Source of the DNA: an uncultured Pelagimonas sp.
Lineage (GTDB): Bacteria > Pseudomonadota > Alphaproteobacteria > Rhodobacterales > Rhodobacteraceae
Length of the DNA stretch: 64,000 bases
Direction of reading: 5' to 3'
NCBI GenBank assembly: GCA_947499735.1
Contig: CANMPP010000001.1
Span: 1-64,000 of the forward strand
Below, piece after piece: positions 7,733-16,046 of the stretch (positions are counted from its first letter, which is position 1; every line of letters begins with the position of its first letter). The notes beneath the pieces are model-generated. The model was given only the letters and a program-made list of their open reading frames with translations. It had not been told where the DNA came from and did no database searches. The position numbers and the translations under genes are program-made.

Positions 7733-8235
7733 GGATCCAACTCACGATTGGAAAAAGCCGCATAGGCATTCGTAAATCCCATAAGCGATATGGGGAAATC
7801 CATGGCTTTTTCGCGCCCGACCCAGACACGAAAATTGGCGCGCTGCCCTCTTTGAAAGCTGCTTAGAACCTGTTTGGACAGCTTAAAACCAGCATGACAA
7901 CTTGTTGTGTCACAGACTTCATACAACACTTTGAATATCTGATTGTTGTCGACCCTGATTTCCATGCCATGAGACAGATAAACGCCCAAGGGCACCGTGG
8001 CGACAGCGTAGTGATCTGACGTGTCCTGACCGGTCGAAATGCTTAGCAAAAAGGGGCTATTTGACAGACCGCTAATGGATGCTCTTTGGAACATCTGGCA
8101 TTCATCGGTCGCACCAATGTTGCATCGGACAGACCAATCCTGAAAAGCCTGCATATGGGCGGCATTTACGTTATCTCCTGCAAGACAAACTGTTCCGCCA
8201 AGCCAAGCAGTCAAAAATATGAACAAGCGTCGCAT
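7729..8235 (-). CDS. IalB-like periplasmic protein
   Basis: 168 residues with a signal peptide (MRRLFIFLTAWLGGTVCLAG) and the pattern of the invasion-associated locus B family: FQDWSVRC near the N-terminus, a cysteine pair further on (CDTTSC), GFKLSKQVLSSFQRG and a terminal ISLMGFTNAY. IalB proteins are periplasmic or envelope-associated with poorly defined roles. The 4-bp overlap (ATGA) with the transporter gene suggests it helps exoprotein or transporter biogenesis, which is inference. Confidence 0.7.
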   Translation of the reverse strand: MRRLFIFLTAWLGGTVCLAGDNVNAAHMQAFQDWSVRCNIGATDECQMFQRASISGLSNSPFLLSISTGQDTSDHYAVATVPLGVYLSHGMEIRVDNNQIFKVLYEVCDTTSCHAGFKLSKQVLSSFQRGQRANFRVWVGREKAMDFPISLMGFTNAYAAFSNRELDP

Positions 8236-8249
8236 GTGTGATCGCCTGT

Positions 8250-9080
8250 TTACGGTGTATCGTTCACCGGATCACTCTCTAGCGCCGTAGCTCGCCAATC
8301 CCTTGCAAAGGCCTGTGCCTGCTCCAGCTGCGTCATGTCCAGCTGTTCACCAATCGCGTCGCGTAGGTTGCGCGCATCTTCAACGCCCCGAACTGTCGCA
8401 AGATTGGCATAGCCATGCGCTTTTATCAGATCCAATTCCACACCGGATCCGGTGTTGTATGCGCGCGCCAATTCATAAAGACCCATCGGGTTACCCGCAC
8501 CGCCGGTCCGCGCGTATAAAGCAAACGCTTTAGCAGGGTCTTGATCCACACCTGCGCCGTCTCGGTACGCTTGGGCTAAATAGTTCATCGCGGCGACATT
8601 GTTCGCATCCGAGGCTTTTTGCCAATATGACACGGCTTGAACATAATCTTGATCAAACCCTTTGCCTTCAAAATACAATTGCCCGCAATTGAATTGCGCG
8701 TTCGCATCACCCTGATCCGCCGCGGCGCAGATCAATTCCCCTGCACGCACGAAATCTTGCAAAACGACTTCACCATTTAGATACATCAGGCCTAATCGAT
8801 TCTGGGCTAAAGCACTGCCTTTTGATACACCGGCTGCATATAGCTGGGCTGCCCTCTGCAAATCGGTGTCTACGCCCAAGCCAAGCTCGAAAAGACGTCC
8901 AATATAAAACGCACCATCCGCCTCACCAGCATCAAAGGCTTCCTGAAAGAGCTGAACGCTTTCAGAGATTTGCCCATCTTCTAACTTTTGCAAACCTTCG
9001 GAAACGCCTGCGTTTAAACTGGTCGAAAAGAGACATAAAGCAGCCGAAGCCATCGAAACATTGAAGGCATGAAAATTCAT
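8250..9080 (-). CDS. Secreted Sel1-repeat (SLR/TPR-like) protein
   Basis: 276 residues: a signal peptide (1-24) and about five tandem Sel1-like repeats, each with the A-x-x-x-L-G-x-x-Y pattern and spacing near 36 residues (for example ALAQNRLGLMYLNGEVV, NAQFNCGQLYFEGKGF). Such repeats make alpha-solenoids that bind partner proteins. It is first in the operon with the IalB-like and transporter genes (14-bp gap), so an envelope scaffold for the secretion system is a fair guess. ATG at 9080 has GGTGAG upstream. Confidence 0.75.
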   Translation of the reverse strand: MNFHAFNVSMASAALCLFSTSLNAGVSEGLQKLEDGQISESVQLFQEAFDAGEADGAFYIGRLFELGLGVDTDLQRAAQLYAAGVSKGSALAQNRLGLMYLNGEVVLQDFVRAGELICAAADQGDANAQFNCGQLYFEGKGFDQDYVQAVSYWQKASDANNVAAMNYLAQAYRDGAGVDQDPAKAFALYARTGGAGNPMGLYELARAYNTGSGVELDLIKAHGYANLATVRGVEDARNLRDAIGEQLDMTQLEQAQAFARDWRATALESDPVNDTP

Positions 9081-9442
9081 AAAAGCTCACCCAGAACACT
9101 TATTTTCACGGTCTTCATAGGTATTAATGAGCAGATCATTCTTTAAAAGAAAAAACTCTGAAAGAATTACATACAATTGTGTATTTCTGAAAGCCATCTT
9201 GAAGGAGGAAATGGCTAAATACTATAAGTGTAAAATCCAGGGTTCGTTGGTTGGGTCAGGTTTGGAATTTTGTCATGTTGTACGCATCTCAAAACTGTTT
9301 GGAAGCTTGCAAAGCCGTGTGCATATACCGGGTTTGAACTCTCGCGCGTCACTACAACTGCCTAATGTTCGTCTGATATTGTTAATGTTTATAATTCTAT
9401 AGGCAAGATTGTATAGGAAATCATCTTGAAAAGCTTTTCCAA
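9081..9442. other. Intergenic region between the secretion and metal-uptake operons
   Basis: AT-rich. It should hold the promoter of the Sel1-ialB-cdiB operon near 9081-9180. A 63-codon plus-strand frame (9211-9402) has GGAGG only two bases before its ATG, too close for normal use, and its peptide resembles nothing. The sequence CCGGGTTTGAACTCTC near 9330 resembles a tRNA T-arm, but no tRNA can be built around it. Confidence 0.4.
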
Positions 9443-10501
9443 TCAAAATTTCTTGACTCTCTGTGGGCCCAACAACCAAATAAAGAACCCCCCGCCGACG
9501 ATTCCAGTGACGATACCGATCGGCATGTCTTCTGGTGCCATAATTGTGCGTGCCGTGATGTCGGCCCAGAGGAGGAAAATAGCTCCGATTAAGGCAGATG
9601 CGGGTAGTACGCGGGCATAATCGCCACCTACAAGTATACGCGCGATATGTGGGACCATGAGGCCTACAAAGCCGATCATCCCTGAGAATGCGACCATCAC
9701 GCCGGTAATCAATGCGCCGATGACAAAAACGGTAAGTCGGAACTGGCTTGCAGCAATGCCAAGTGTCGCAGCAGTTTCGTCCCCAACGGTCATTGCATTT
9801 AATTGAGCGGCACGGCTGATAAGCCAAGAACCGCAGACAACAAGAATAACGAAGGGATAAATAAGTTGATCCCATTGGGCTAAGCCCAAACCACCGAGCA
9901 TCCAAAAGACAACAGTGTGTGAAGCGCGTGGGTCGCCAAGAAAAATCAATAGATTGGCACCGGACATGACAATGAAAGACACTGCAACGCCTGCAAGTAT
10001 TAGCCGGTCAGCACTTGTTGCATCAGCCAGCCGGGAAACTCCTAGAACAATTAAAGTGGCCATTAAGGCCCCAGAAAAGGCTAGCAACGGTACGGTCGGA
10101 AGTCCTAAAAATAGGCCTGAATGCAATAGTGCGAAAATAGCGCCGAACGCGCTGCCAGATGAAATACCTAGGAGGTGAGGGTCCGCCAAAGCATTTCGGG
10201 TAACAGCCTGAAGGCTAGCGCCAACCAGGGCCAGACCAGCACCGACCTGCATTGCAAGTAAGGCGCGCGGAAACCGGATGTCCCAAACAATGGCCTCACG
10301 ACCTTTGGACCAAGTTTGTTCTATTAAGTCCGGCGAAAGCTTATTGGCCACGACACCCCAAACCGTGCTTGCTGGAACGGAAACAGCCCCCACAGACACA
10401 GCAAAGGACAATGAAAGAAACAGCATACTCAAGCCAACTAATGCGAAGGTGAATCTATGCCCAAGAACGAACTTGCGTAAAGGTGCTGCCATCTCACTCA
10501 T
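9443..10501 (-). CDS. FecCD/BtuC-family ABC transporter permease
   Basis: 352 residues, strongly hydrophobic with about ten membrane segments. FecCD landmarks are present: WDIRFPRALLAMQVGAGLAL, TRNALADPHLLGISSGSAFG and SGMIGFVGLMVPHIARIL. It forms the inner-membrane channel for metal-chelate or corrinoid uptake. It is third in the operon after the ATPase and binding protein, with 7 bp between genes. The substrate cannot be read from the sequence; the Zur-like box upstream of the operon favours a zinc-related one. Confidence 0.9.
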   Translation of the reverse strand: MSEMAAPLRKFVLGHRFTFALVGLSMLFLSLSFAVSVGAVSVPASTVWGVVANKLSPDLIEQTWSKGREAIVWDIRFPRALLAMQVGAGLALVGASLQAVTRNALADPHLLGISSGSAFGAIFALLHSGLFLGLPTVPLLAFSGALMATLIVLGVSRLADATSADRLILAGVAVSFIVMSGANLLIFLGDPRASHTVVFWMLGGLGLAQWDQLIYPFVILVVCGSWLISRAAQLNAMTVGDETAATLGIAASQFRLTVFVIGALITGVMVAFSGMIGFVGLMVPHIARILVGGDYARVLPASALIGAIFLLWADITARTIMAPEDMPIGIVTGIVGGGFFIWLLGPQRVKKF

Positions 10502-10508
10502 TTCTTAC

Positions 10509-11444
10509 TTATTTCGCCCAAAACGCCTCGGCCAAGGTCTTGATTGCTTTGATGTTGCGGGGTCCCGGCGTCGCTTCGACATATTCCAATGTAACGAAGC
10601 GGTCATTCTTAACTGCATCGAGATCTGCGAAGGCTGGGTTGGACAACAAAAAGTCACGCTTTTGTTCCGCAGTGACGCTGCCATAGTTGATGATAACGAT
10701 CATCTCTGGGTTTTGCTCAACGACCTCTTCCCATGTGACGGTGCCCCAGCTTTTTTCGAAACCATTCATCACATTGACGCCACCGGCTGCTTCGATCAAC
10801 GCGGTTGGCATTGCGTATAAGCCAGCAGTGAAAGGTGCATCTTCGCCGCTATCGTAAACAAAGACGCGCAGAGGCTCACCTGTTTTGAGGTTATCCGTAA
10901 AAGAGTCCAGTTCGGCTTTGTATCCGTTGATGAGGCTGGCTGCTTTGTCTTCAACGTCAAAAATTTTTCCAAGGTTCATAAGGTCGACATACATGTCATC
11001 GATGCTGGCCTTTCCCTTTTGCATGATGTGGGTGCAGGATTCTGTCAGTTCGTAAACTTTGATACCGAAGGGTTCCAATGTTTCTGGGGTCACTTCGCCG
11101 CCGACTTTCATGCCGTAGTTCCAGCCGGCAAAGTAAAAATCAGCATTGGCACCAACCAATACCTCTTTTGAAGGATAACGTTCGGACAACTCGGGTAATT
11201 CCCCGACACCTGAACGCATATCCGCGTCCAGTTTGTTCCATCCATTGATACCGGTATAGCCGACCATGCGATCTGTTAGGCCAAGGACCAACATCATCTC
11301 GGTCAGATTTACATCATTTGATATGGCTCGTTCAGGCGGTGTGTCGAAGGTCACGGTGCGATTGCAGCTTGCGACAGTTGTTTCTGCGAATGCGCCACAG
11401 GCGATTAAGCTGAGGGCAGCGGCACCCAAAGTCATTTGTTTCAT
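10509..11444 (-). CDS. Periplasmic metal-chelate/BtuF-type substrate-binding protein
   Basis: 311 residues from ATG 11444, preceded by GGAAAG; an in-frame start at 11465 would lack a ribosome site. The signal peptide is MKQMTLGAAALSLIACGAFA. The mature part has the FecB/BtuF layout: an early RTVTFDTPPERAI strand, a mid-protein helix and a second lobe with VFVYDSGEDAPFTAGLYAMP. It captures substrate for the adjacent permease and ATPase. No siderophore- or cobalamin-specific motif is evident; the cognate chelate is unknown. Confidence 0.85.
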   Translation of the reverse strand: MKQMTLGAAALSLIACGAFAETTVASCNRTVTFDTPPERAISNDVNLTEMMLVLGLTDRMVGYTGINGWNKLDADMRSGVGELPELSERYPSKEVLVGANADFYFAGWNYGMKVGGEVTPETLEPFGIKVYELTESCTHIMQKGKASIDDMYVDLMNLGKIFDVEDKAASLINGYKAELDSFTDNLKTGEPLRVFVYDSGEDAPFTAGLYAMPTALIEAAGGVNVMNGFEKSWGTVTWEEVVEQNPEMIVIINYGSVTAEQKRDFLLSNPAFADLDAVKNDRFVTLEYVEATPGPRNIKAIKTLAEAFWAK

Positions 11445-11461
11445 TTCAATCTTTCCAAAGT

Positions 11462-12295
11462 TCAAAGGTGGAATGTCATATGTTTGGTGTTGCTGGGCGC
11501 GAGATGCTGTCTCCTTGTTTTCACTCCAAAGGCTTCTGAAATTGAGCTTTCTGTGAGGACAGTTTCAGGAGGTCCAAAACCCAAGGGGTGGCCGCCGTGG
11601 AGCAGTAGAATGTCATCGCATACCTCCGAAGCCATATTTAGATCGTGCAGAGAGGTTACTATGGTCAGGGGTAAATCCCTTATGAGAGCCAGCACTTCGA
11701 GTTGGTGGCGAATATCAAGATGGTTTGTTGGCTCATCCAAAATCAAAAGGCGTGGCTGTTGTGCAAGTGCCCGTGCGACCATGACACGTTGGCGTTCTCC
11801 GCCGGATAAATGCTTCAAGTGGCGATCTGAAAGATGCATCAGGTTCAGACGGTCGAGGATATTATCTACAATCGTCTGATCTTCGGCTCCAAAGATGCCT
11901 GTCAAACCTTTTCTATGAGGTATGCGGCCAAGCGCTAGGAGGTCGCGGACAGTTAGCCCGAAATCTGTTGGCTGCTCTTGTAAAACGACGGCAACCTGAC
12001 GTGCTATTTGGCGGGCGGGCAAAGACCAAATGTCACGCCCATCAATTTTGATCGATCCTGTTGTCGGTCTTTGGTAGCGATAGAGAAGCCGCAAGAGCGT
12101 TGACTTCCCAGCACCGTTCGGGCCGACAACACCCAGAACTCGCCCTGAGTTCAATTCCAAACTAATTGGGAACAGGATGGTTTTACCATGTTTGCAAGCA
12201 CGCCAACTGGCATTGGTAATCAACAATTGCGCTGCCGAATTTGAACCACTCAAGGTGGTTGTGCCAAAGGTCGTTCGTTCGACATTATCCTTCAT
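11462..12295 (-). CDS. FecE/BtuD-type ABC transporter ATPase
   Basis: About 277 residues with Walker A (GPNGAGKST), Q-loop (VVLQEQP), ABC signature (LSGGERQ), Walker B (LLILDEPT) and an H-loop (TSLHDLN). It powers uptake of a metal chelate through the neighbouring permease. A GTG lies one codon upstream of the chosen ATG. It is the first gene of the operon; the nearest regulatory palindrome is 423 bp upstream. The N-terminal ~25 residues before the ABC core are longer than usual. Confidence 0.9.
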   Translation of the reverse strand: MKDNVERTTFGTTTLSGSNSAAQLLITNASWRACKHGKTILFPISLELNSGRVLGVVGPNGAGKSTLLRLLYRYQRPTTGSIKIDGRDIWSLPARQIARQVAVVLQEQPTDFGLTVRDLLALGRIPHRKGLTGIFGAEDQTIVDNILDRLNLMHLSDRHLKHLSGGERQRVMVARALAQQPRLLILDEPTNHLDIRHQLEVLALIRDLPLTIVTSLHDLNMASEVCDDILLLHGGHPLGFGPPETVLTESSISEAFGVKTRRQHLAPSNTKHMTFHL

Positions 12296-12298
12296 CAC

Positions 12299-13161
12299 CT
12301 ACCCCACAAATATCGGAGGTTGGTTTGGAATGACTGTTAAGTATGGGACTGCAGCCAAGTATGTTTTTTTGAAAGAATTCAGGCTGTTTTTTCTTCCAAA
12401 GAAGTCGTCAAGATCCGATTTGCATCTCAAGGCAAGTTTAAACAATGCGTTGCGATTGGTATTTGCTGTAGGTGCCATCTCGCTAAAGAAATACGTAAAC
12501 TGCCCATGGCTGCGGAGTGACGCGCTGCATGTGCATGCACGTTTATGTTGGATCATGCATTGCTCCCGAATTTGCATGCCTTCAACTTGTTTCTGTTGAA
12601 TGACCACGTGTCATGTAATCCAGCATGCGTCCCAATTATGCCCTCACGATCACCGTGACTGCACACACAGACAGAAAGGGCTGGTTGTTGCTCATTCACA
12701 CAGAAGGCTTTCTGAATATGTTATAACATAACATTATTATTCCTCTCAGGCGCCTTTGGTCAAGGAGAAACTTTAGTGTGTCGTGGCCCGGTATAGTATT
12801 GAGCCATTAAAGAAACTGTCGGTTCGAAACGTCGATACTGATTTTGCATGCAACACGATCAATCTGTTCAAATATTTCAAGGGGCACCTCAAACATCCCG
12901 TCTCAAATCATCTCTGTAGATGCTGCATTTGCCAAATGGCCATGATTACTTTCTTGCAGCGAGCAAAGGCATCGAAAAATGATCATTGTCATGGATGCTT
13001 GTGAGTGATTATTCGGGCGAGCAGTGGATGCTCTTTATAACAGAGAGTGTGGTGACCTCATCAGCAATTTGTGAAGCCATAAAACATGGCAGCACTCTAG
13101 ACAGCATCAGGTAGGACCGAAGCGTAAACGCCTCTTTGGCCAATTTTTATGTGTGATGACT
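12299..13161. other. Gene-poor region upstream of the metal-uptake operon
   Basis: About 860 bp without a convincing gene. The 12299-12607 minus-strand frame (102 codons) has no recognisable product and sits where the operon's leader would be. 12500-12600 is dense in TGCATG repeats of unknown meaning. A Zur-like palindrome lies at 12718-12734. 12780-13160 shows short unlinked frames and may be decayed sequence. Confidence 0.4.
12718..12734. promoter_or_regulatory. Zur-box-like palindrome
   Basis: ATGTTATAACATAACAT, an inverted repeat ATGTTAT-N3-ATAACAT. The inner 15 bp are identical to the box at 14330. This form matches the alphaproteobacterial Zur (zinc uptake regulator) site as I recall it. 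The only plausible target is the minus-strand ABC operon starting at 12295, which implies a ~400-nt leader. Confidence 0.6.
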
Positions 13162-14286
13162 TTAGGGTGTTTCGATCCCAAGCGTATGCGCCATGACACC
13201 TTCAACCGAGGTGTCTTCCTCAGGTCGCATTTCTAGCAAGGCGAGGCTTTGTTCTAGGTCGCTTAAGGGGACGTCGCGGGCAATGACAACGACGCGACTG
13301 ATTGTGTCGCCCTCAGGCCAGTTTGTTAGTGGTTGTGGTGGTTCCATAATGTGTTGAACGCCGTGGAACACAAAAGGCGAAGCGACACCTTCAATATGGA
13401 CAACGCCCTTTAGCCGTAAAATATTTTCCCCTTTTAGGGCAACCAAAGTGTCCAGCCAAAAGTCGAAAACAGATGCAGGGATCGGTGTGTCGATCGTGAT
13501 TGACGCGCTTGTTATCCGGTTGTCGGTTGCGTGGTGGGAGGGTTGAAAAAAGTCAGGCGTTGGTGCGGTTTTCGTCAGAGAAAATCCTGAAATGCCTGCC
13601 AAAGGGTCTGCTTGGGGGGGCGTGGAAATGGATAACCAGTCTAATGCCTTTGTTTGGGTGTCAGCCCCTTCGATAGACCGCAGGCCCAATAGGGCGCTTA
13701 CAGAGGGCGCGGTGCCGTGCTTTGCCGCAATCCGTTTGGCACGTGGGTTCAGTTGATCCAGTTTGGTGGTCAAAGCATGTTTTTGCGATTGATCCGCCAA
13801 ATCTGACTTTGTCAAAATAAGGACATCTGCCATGGCAACCTGCGTCTGAGCTTCGGCATGGCGCGCCAGCGTTCCAACGCCATGAACGGAATCGACGGCC
13901 GTGACGATGCCATCAAATGAGAAATGCGCGGCCAGCGCGCTTTCAATCAGCAAAGTATGATGAACCGGGCCCGGATCAGCCAAACCTGTCGTTTCAATCA
14001 CAACCCGGTCGAATTCCAGGTCGCCTGCCACCTTGCGGGACCTTAGGGATTGCAAGGTTTTCGACAAATCACCACGAATGGAGCAGCATAGACATCCCGC
14101 AGCCATCAAAACCACATCTTCTGCCGTTTCTTCGATCAGGTCGTGATCAAGGCCAGCATCGCCGAATTCATTGACGACAACCGCAATCCGGCCTGCGCTG
14201 GGATCTTTCAAAATACGGTTCAAAATCGTTGTTTTGCCCGCACCCAAAAATCCGGTCAGTAGCGTAACGGGAATGCGATCTGACAT
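13162..14286 (-). CDS. COG0523/CobW-family metal-handling GTPase
   Basis: 374 residues from ATG 14286 (AAAGGA upstream); a TTG at 14313 would add nine poor residues. It has Walker A GFLGAGKT (12-19), the family's GCLCC metal-binding motif (64-68), a switch region with ETTGLADPGP, a TKSD guanine motif and a C-terminal CobW_C domain. These GTPases act as metal chaperones; the zinc-responsive subgroup is induced by Zur. A Zur-like box 44 bp upstream puts this one in that group. Confidence 0.85.
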   Translation of the reverse strand: MSDRIPVTLLTGFLGAGKTTILNRILKDPSAGRIAVVVNEFGDAGLDHDLIEETAEDVVLMAAGCLCCSIRGDLSKTLQSLRSRKVAGDLEFDRVVIETTGLADPGPVHHTLLIESALAAHFSFDGIVTAVDSVHGVGTLARHAEAQTQVAMADVLILTKSDLADQSQKHALTTKLDQLNPRAKRIAAKHGTAPSVSALLGLRSIEGADTQTKALDWLSISTPPQADPLAGISGFSLTKTAPTPDFFQPSHHATDNRITSASITIDTPIPASVFDFWLDTLVALKGENILRLKGVVHIEGVASPFVFHGVQHIMEPPQPLTNWPEGDTISRVVVIARDVPLSDLEQSLALLEMRPEEDTSVEGVMAHTLGIETP

Positions 14287-14329
14287 ATGATTTCCATCCT
14301 TTACGTTGCTCAAATGACGTGGACATGAT

Positions 14330-14344
14330 TGTTATAACATAACA
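14330..14344. promoter_or_regulatory. Zur-box-like palindrome in a divergent promoter
   Basis: TGTTATAACATAACA, half-sites TGTTAT/ATAACA with a 3-bp spacer, identical to the core at 12719-12733. It lies between the COG0523 gene (minus) and the small protein gene at 14451 (plus) and could repress both under zinc sufficiency. Confidence 0.65.
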
Positions 14345-14450
14345 AAAATATACACAAGCCATCTGCCAGAGTGACGGCGAAAGTGCGGTATGATATGCGT
14401 GATATTGTTGGCGCGAATTGTCTTTAGGACCGATGTAATTTGATGCAGTT

Positions 14451-14714
14451 ATGACATTTGTGAATCAAATCAAAAAGAACGCGAATAGGCTGTGGCACAT
14501 CGCGCGTGTTAAGCAATTGGTTCGCGATAGTTTGCCTGCTGGGCCGATGACGTTAATCACGGTTGCCCAAATAGAATGTCCTGACGAAACATGCCCGGGC
14601 CCTGCCACGCAAATTACCATTCAGGGGCCCGATGCACTTGGCCATGTTATAACGATACATCTTGCGATTGAAGATGTGACATCCGCTGATCTGGCGGCTG
14701 TTCAACTAAAATAG
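14451..14714 (+). CDS. Small Cys-Pro-Gly protein divergent from the COG0523 GTPase
   Basis: 87 residues, no signal peptide. The centre reads VAQIECPDETCPGPATQITI, a C-x4-C-P-G pair suited to metal or thiol chemistry. I recall similar small proteins beside COG0523 genes but know no name or function. It shares the upstream Zur-like box with the GTPase, so a role as its client or partner under zinc starvation is inferred. Confidence 0.6.
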   Translation: MTFVNQIKKNANRLWHIARVKQLVRDSLPAGPMTLITVAQIECPDETCPGPATQITIQGPDALGHVITIHLAIEDVTSADLAAVQLK

Positions 14715-14735
14715 ATTGGTTTCGCTGGCTTGGCG

Positions 14736-15203
14736 TCACAGTGATTTGTGCATGAAAACCGACAATGGGTCTTCGACATAATCGCCGAAGGGCGGGCTGT
14801 AATCAAAGCCAAAGCTTTCATACAGCTTGCGTGCCGCAACAAAGTTGTCATCAGATCCGGTTTCCAACAGCAGATCTGTTGCGTCTAGATGTTGCGAGAT
14901 TGAAAGCAAATGGGACAAAATCAGTTTCCCGACACCTTTGCCGCGGGCTTCTGCAATTGTGTGCATACTTTTTAGTTCTACTTGCCCCGCGCCAAGCGGT
15001 TTCAGCGCTCCGATGCCGAGAACGATATCGGTTTCAATGGCAGCAAAAAGCCGGGCACCGCTGTTGCGCAATTCTGATCCGGTCATTACGTGACAGCTTT
15101 CTTCGGGACTTTGCGCCCGCATTTGCGCGTGATGGCGTTGAAGAACCTGTTCCACGCGTGGGTCTGGGGCTGTGATTTCCGAGATCGTAATTGTCATGGG
15201 CAT
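14736..15203 (-). CDS. GNAT-family N-acetyltransferase
   Basis: 155 residues with the GNAT acetyl-CoA loop (EARGKGVGKLILSHLL) and the following KLYESFGFDYSPPFGDY region. It transfers acetyl to an unknown small molecule or protein amine. ATG 15203 has AAGGGAA upstream; a second ATG two codons in is possible. Convergent with the preceding small gene. Substrate not predictable. Confidence 0.8.
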   Translation of the reverse strand: MPMTITISEITAPDPRVEQVLQRHHAQMRAQSPEESCHVMTGSELRNSGARLFAAIETDIVLGIGALKPLGAGQVELKSMHTIAEARGKGVGKLILSHLLSISQHLDATDLLLETGSDDNFVAARKLYESFGFDYSPPFGDYVEDPLSVFMHKSL

Positions 15204-15332
15204 AAATTCCCTTCGAGTTACCTAGGGGGATGATGCTAACAGTCATTGTCTGCATACGAAAAGCAGCAATAAGGTTTCAGCGCCAGAGTGCTTTAAGCTG
15301 GTCGTAAATTTGTGCGCTATCGGGGACTGTTT

Positions 15333-15860
15333 TTAGCCTTTGATAGCAGTTTTGATCAAATCCAGCGCGCGCTCTATAACATCGGGCGTCGCATGTGTGG
15401 CCTCGACCGTCAGGCAGTTTGCTTCTGATCTGGGATCTTCCAAAGCATCCAGTTGGCTGTCCAGAAGCGAAAGTGGCATATAGTGGTTTTTGCGCGCGGC
15501 CATACGGTCTCTGATCACGTCAGGTTCGGCATGCAAATAGACAAAGCGCGCATCGGGCAAAAGATCTAGAATGAAAGCGCGGTAGGATTTCTTTAGCGCG
15601 GAACATGTCACAAAAATGGGTGCGCCTGCGGAGCTTTGACGTTTTTCTGCAATCGCGGCGCAAAGCGTTGTCAGCCAAGGCCAGCGCATATCGTCTGTCA
15701 GGGGGTTGCCCTTTGCCATATGGGCGACGTTTTCCGCAGAATGGAAATCATCGGCCTCCAGAAATGCGCCATCCATCGCGCCGGCGAGCCCAAGCGCAAC
15801 GGTTGTCTTCCCAACGCCGCTTACGCCCATGACAATGAAAACAGATCCTTGCTCTGCCAT
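15333..15860 (-). CDS. gntK: Gluconokinase
   Basis: 175 residues from ATG 15860, which has a very strong GGGGGAGGA; the longer frame upstream is not used. P-loop GVSGVGKT, then ADDFHSAENVAHMAKGNPLTDDMRWPWL, the gluconokinase hallmark, and CSALKKSYR. It phosphorylates gluconate to 6-phosphogluconate for the Entner-Doudoroff or pentose phosphate route. No gluconate transporter is adjacent. Confidence 0.9.
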   Translation of the reverse strand: MAEQGSVFIVMGVSGVGKTTVALGLAGAMDGAFLEADDFHSAENVAHMAKGNPLTDDMRWPWLTTLCAAIAEKRQSSAGAPIFVTCSALKKSYRAFILDLLPDARFVYLHAEPDVIRDRMAARKNHYMPLSLLDSQLDALEDPRSEANCLTVEATHATPDVIERALDLIKTAIKG

Positions 15861-15952
15861 GAATTCCTCCCCCATTTCGCTTTTTGTCACTGCGTCAATC
15901 TTACGGTCCATAAGACGGCAACAGTTTGACATAGCATTTATCGCTAAAAGCA

Positions 15953-15987
15953 TGAACCCCGCCAAATTAGGTTATTGGCGGGGTTCA
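15953..15987. terminator. Inverted repeat between gntK and ggt
   Basis: A perfect 13-bp stem (TGAACCCCGCCAA / TTGGCGGGGTTCA) with a 9-base loop, 60 bp past the ggt stop on the minus strand. There is only a short T-run (GCTTTTA), so it is a probable ggt terminator of moderate strength. Confidence 0.65.
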
Positions 15988-16046
15988 TTCCAGCATACGT
16001 GCTGAGATGGCAAAAGAGAGGCGTCGAGCCCCTCTTTCCCATAGGT

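Noticed and set aside
9211-9402. 63-codon plus-strand frame with GGAGG near its ATG
   Set aside because: Spacing of two bases is too short and the peptide looks random.
14644-14660. Fourth Zur-like palindrome ATGTTATAACGATACAT
   Set aside because: One half-site mismatched and located deep inside a coding region; likely chance.
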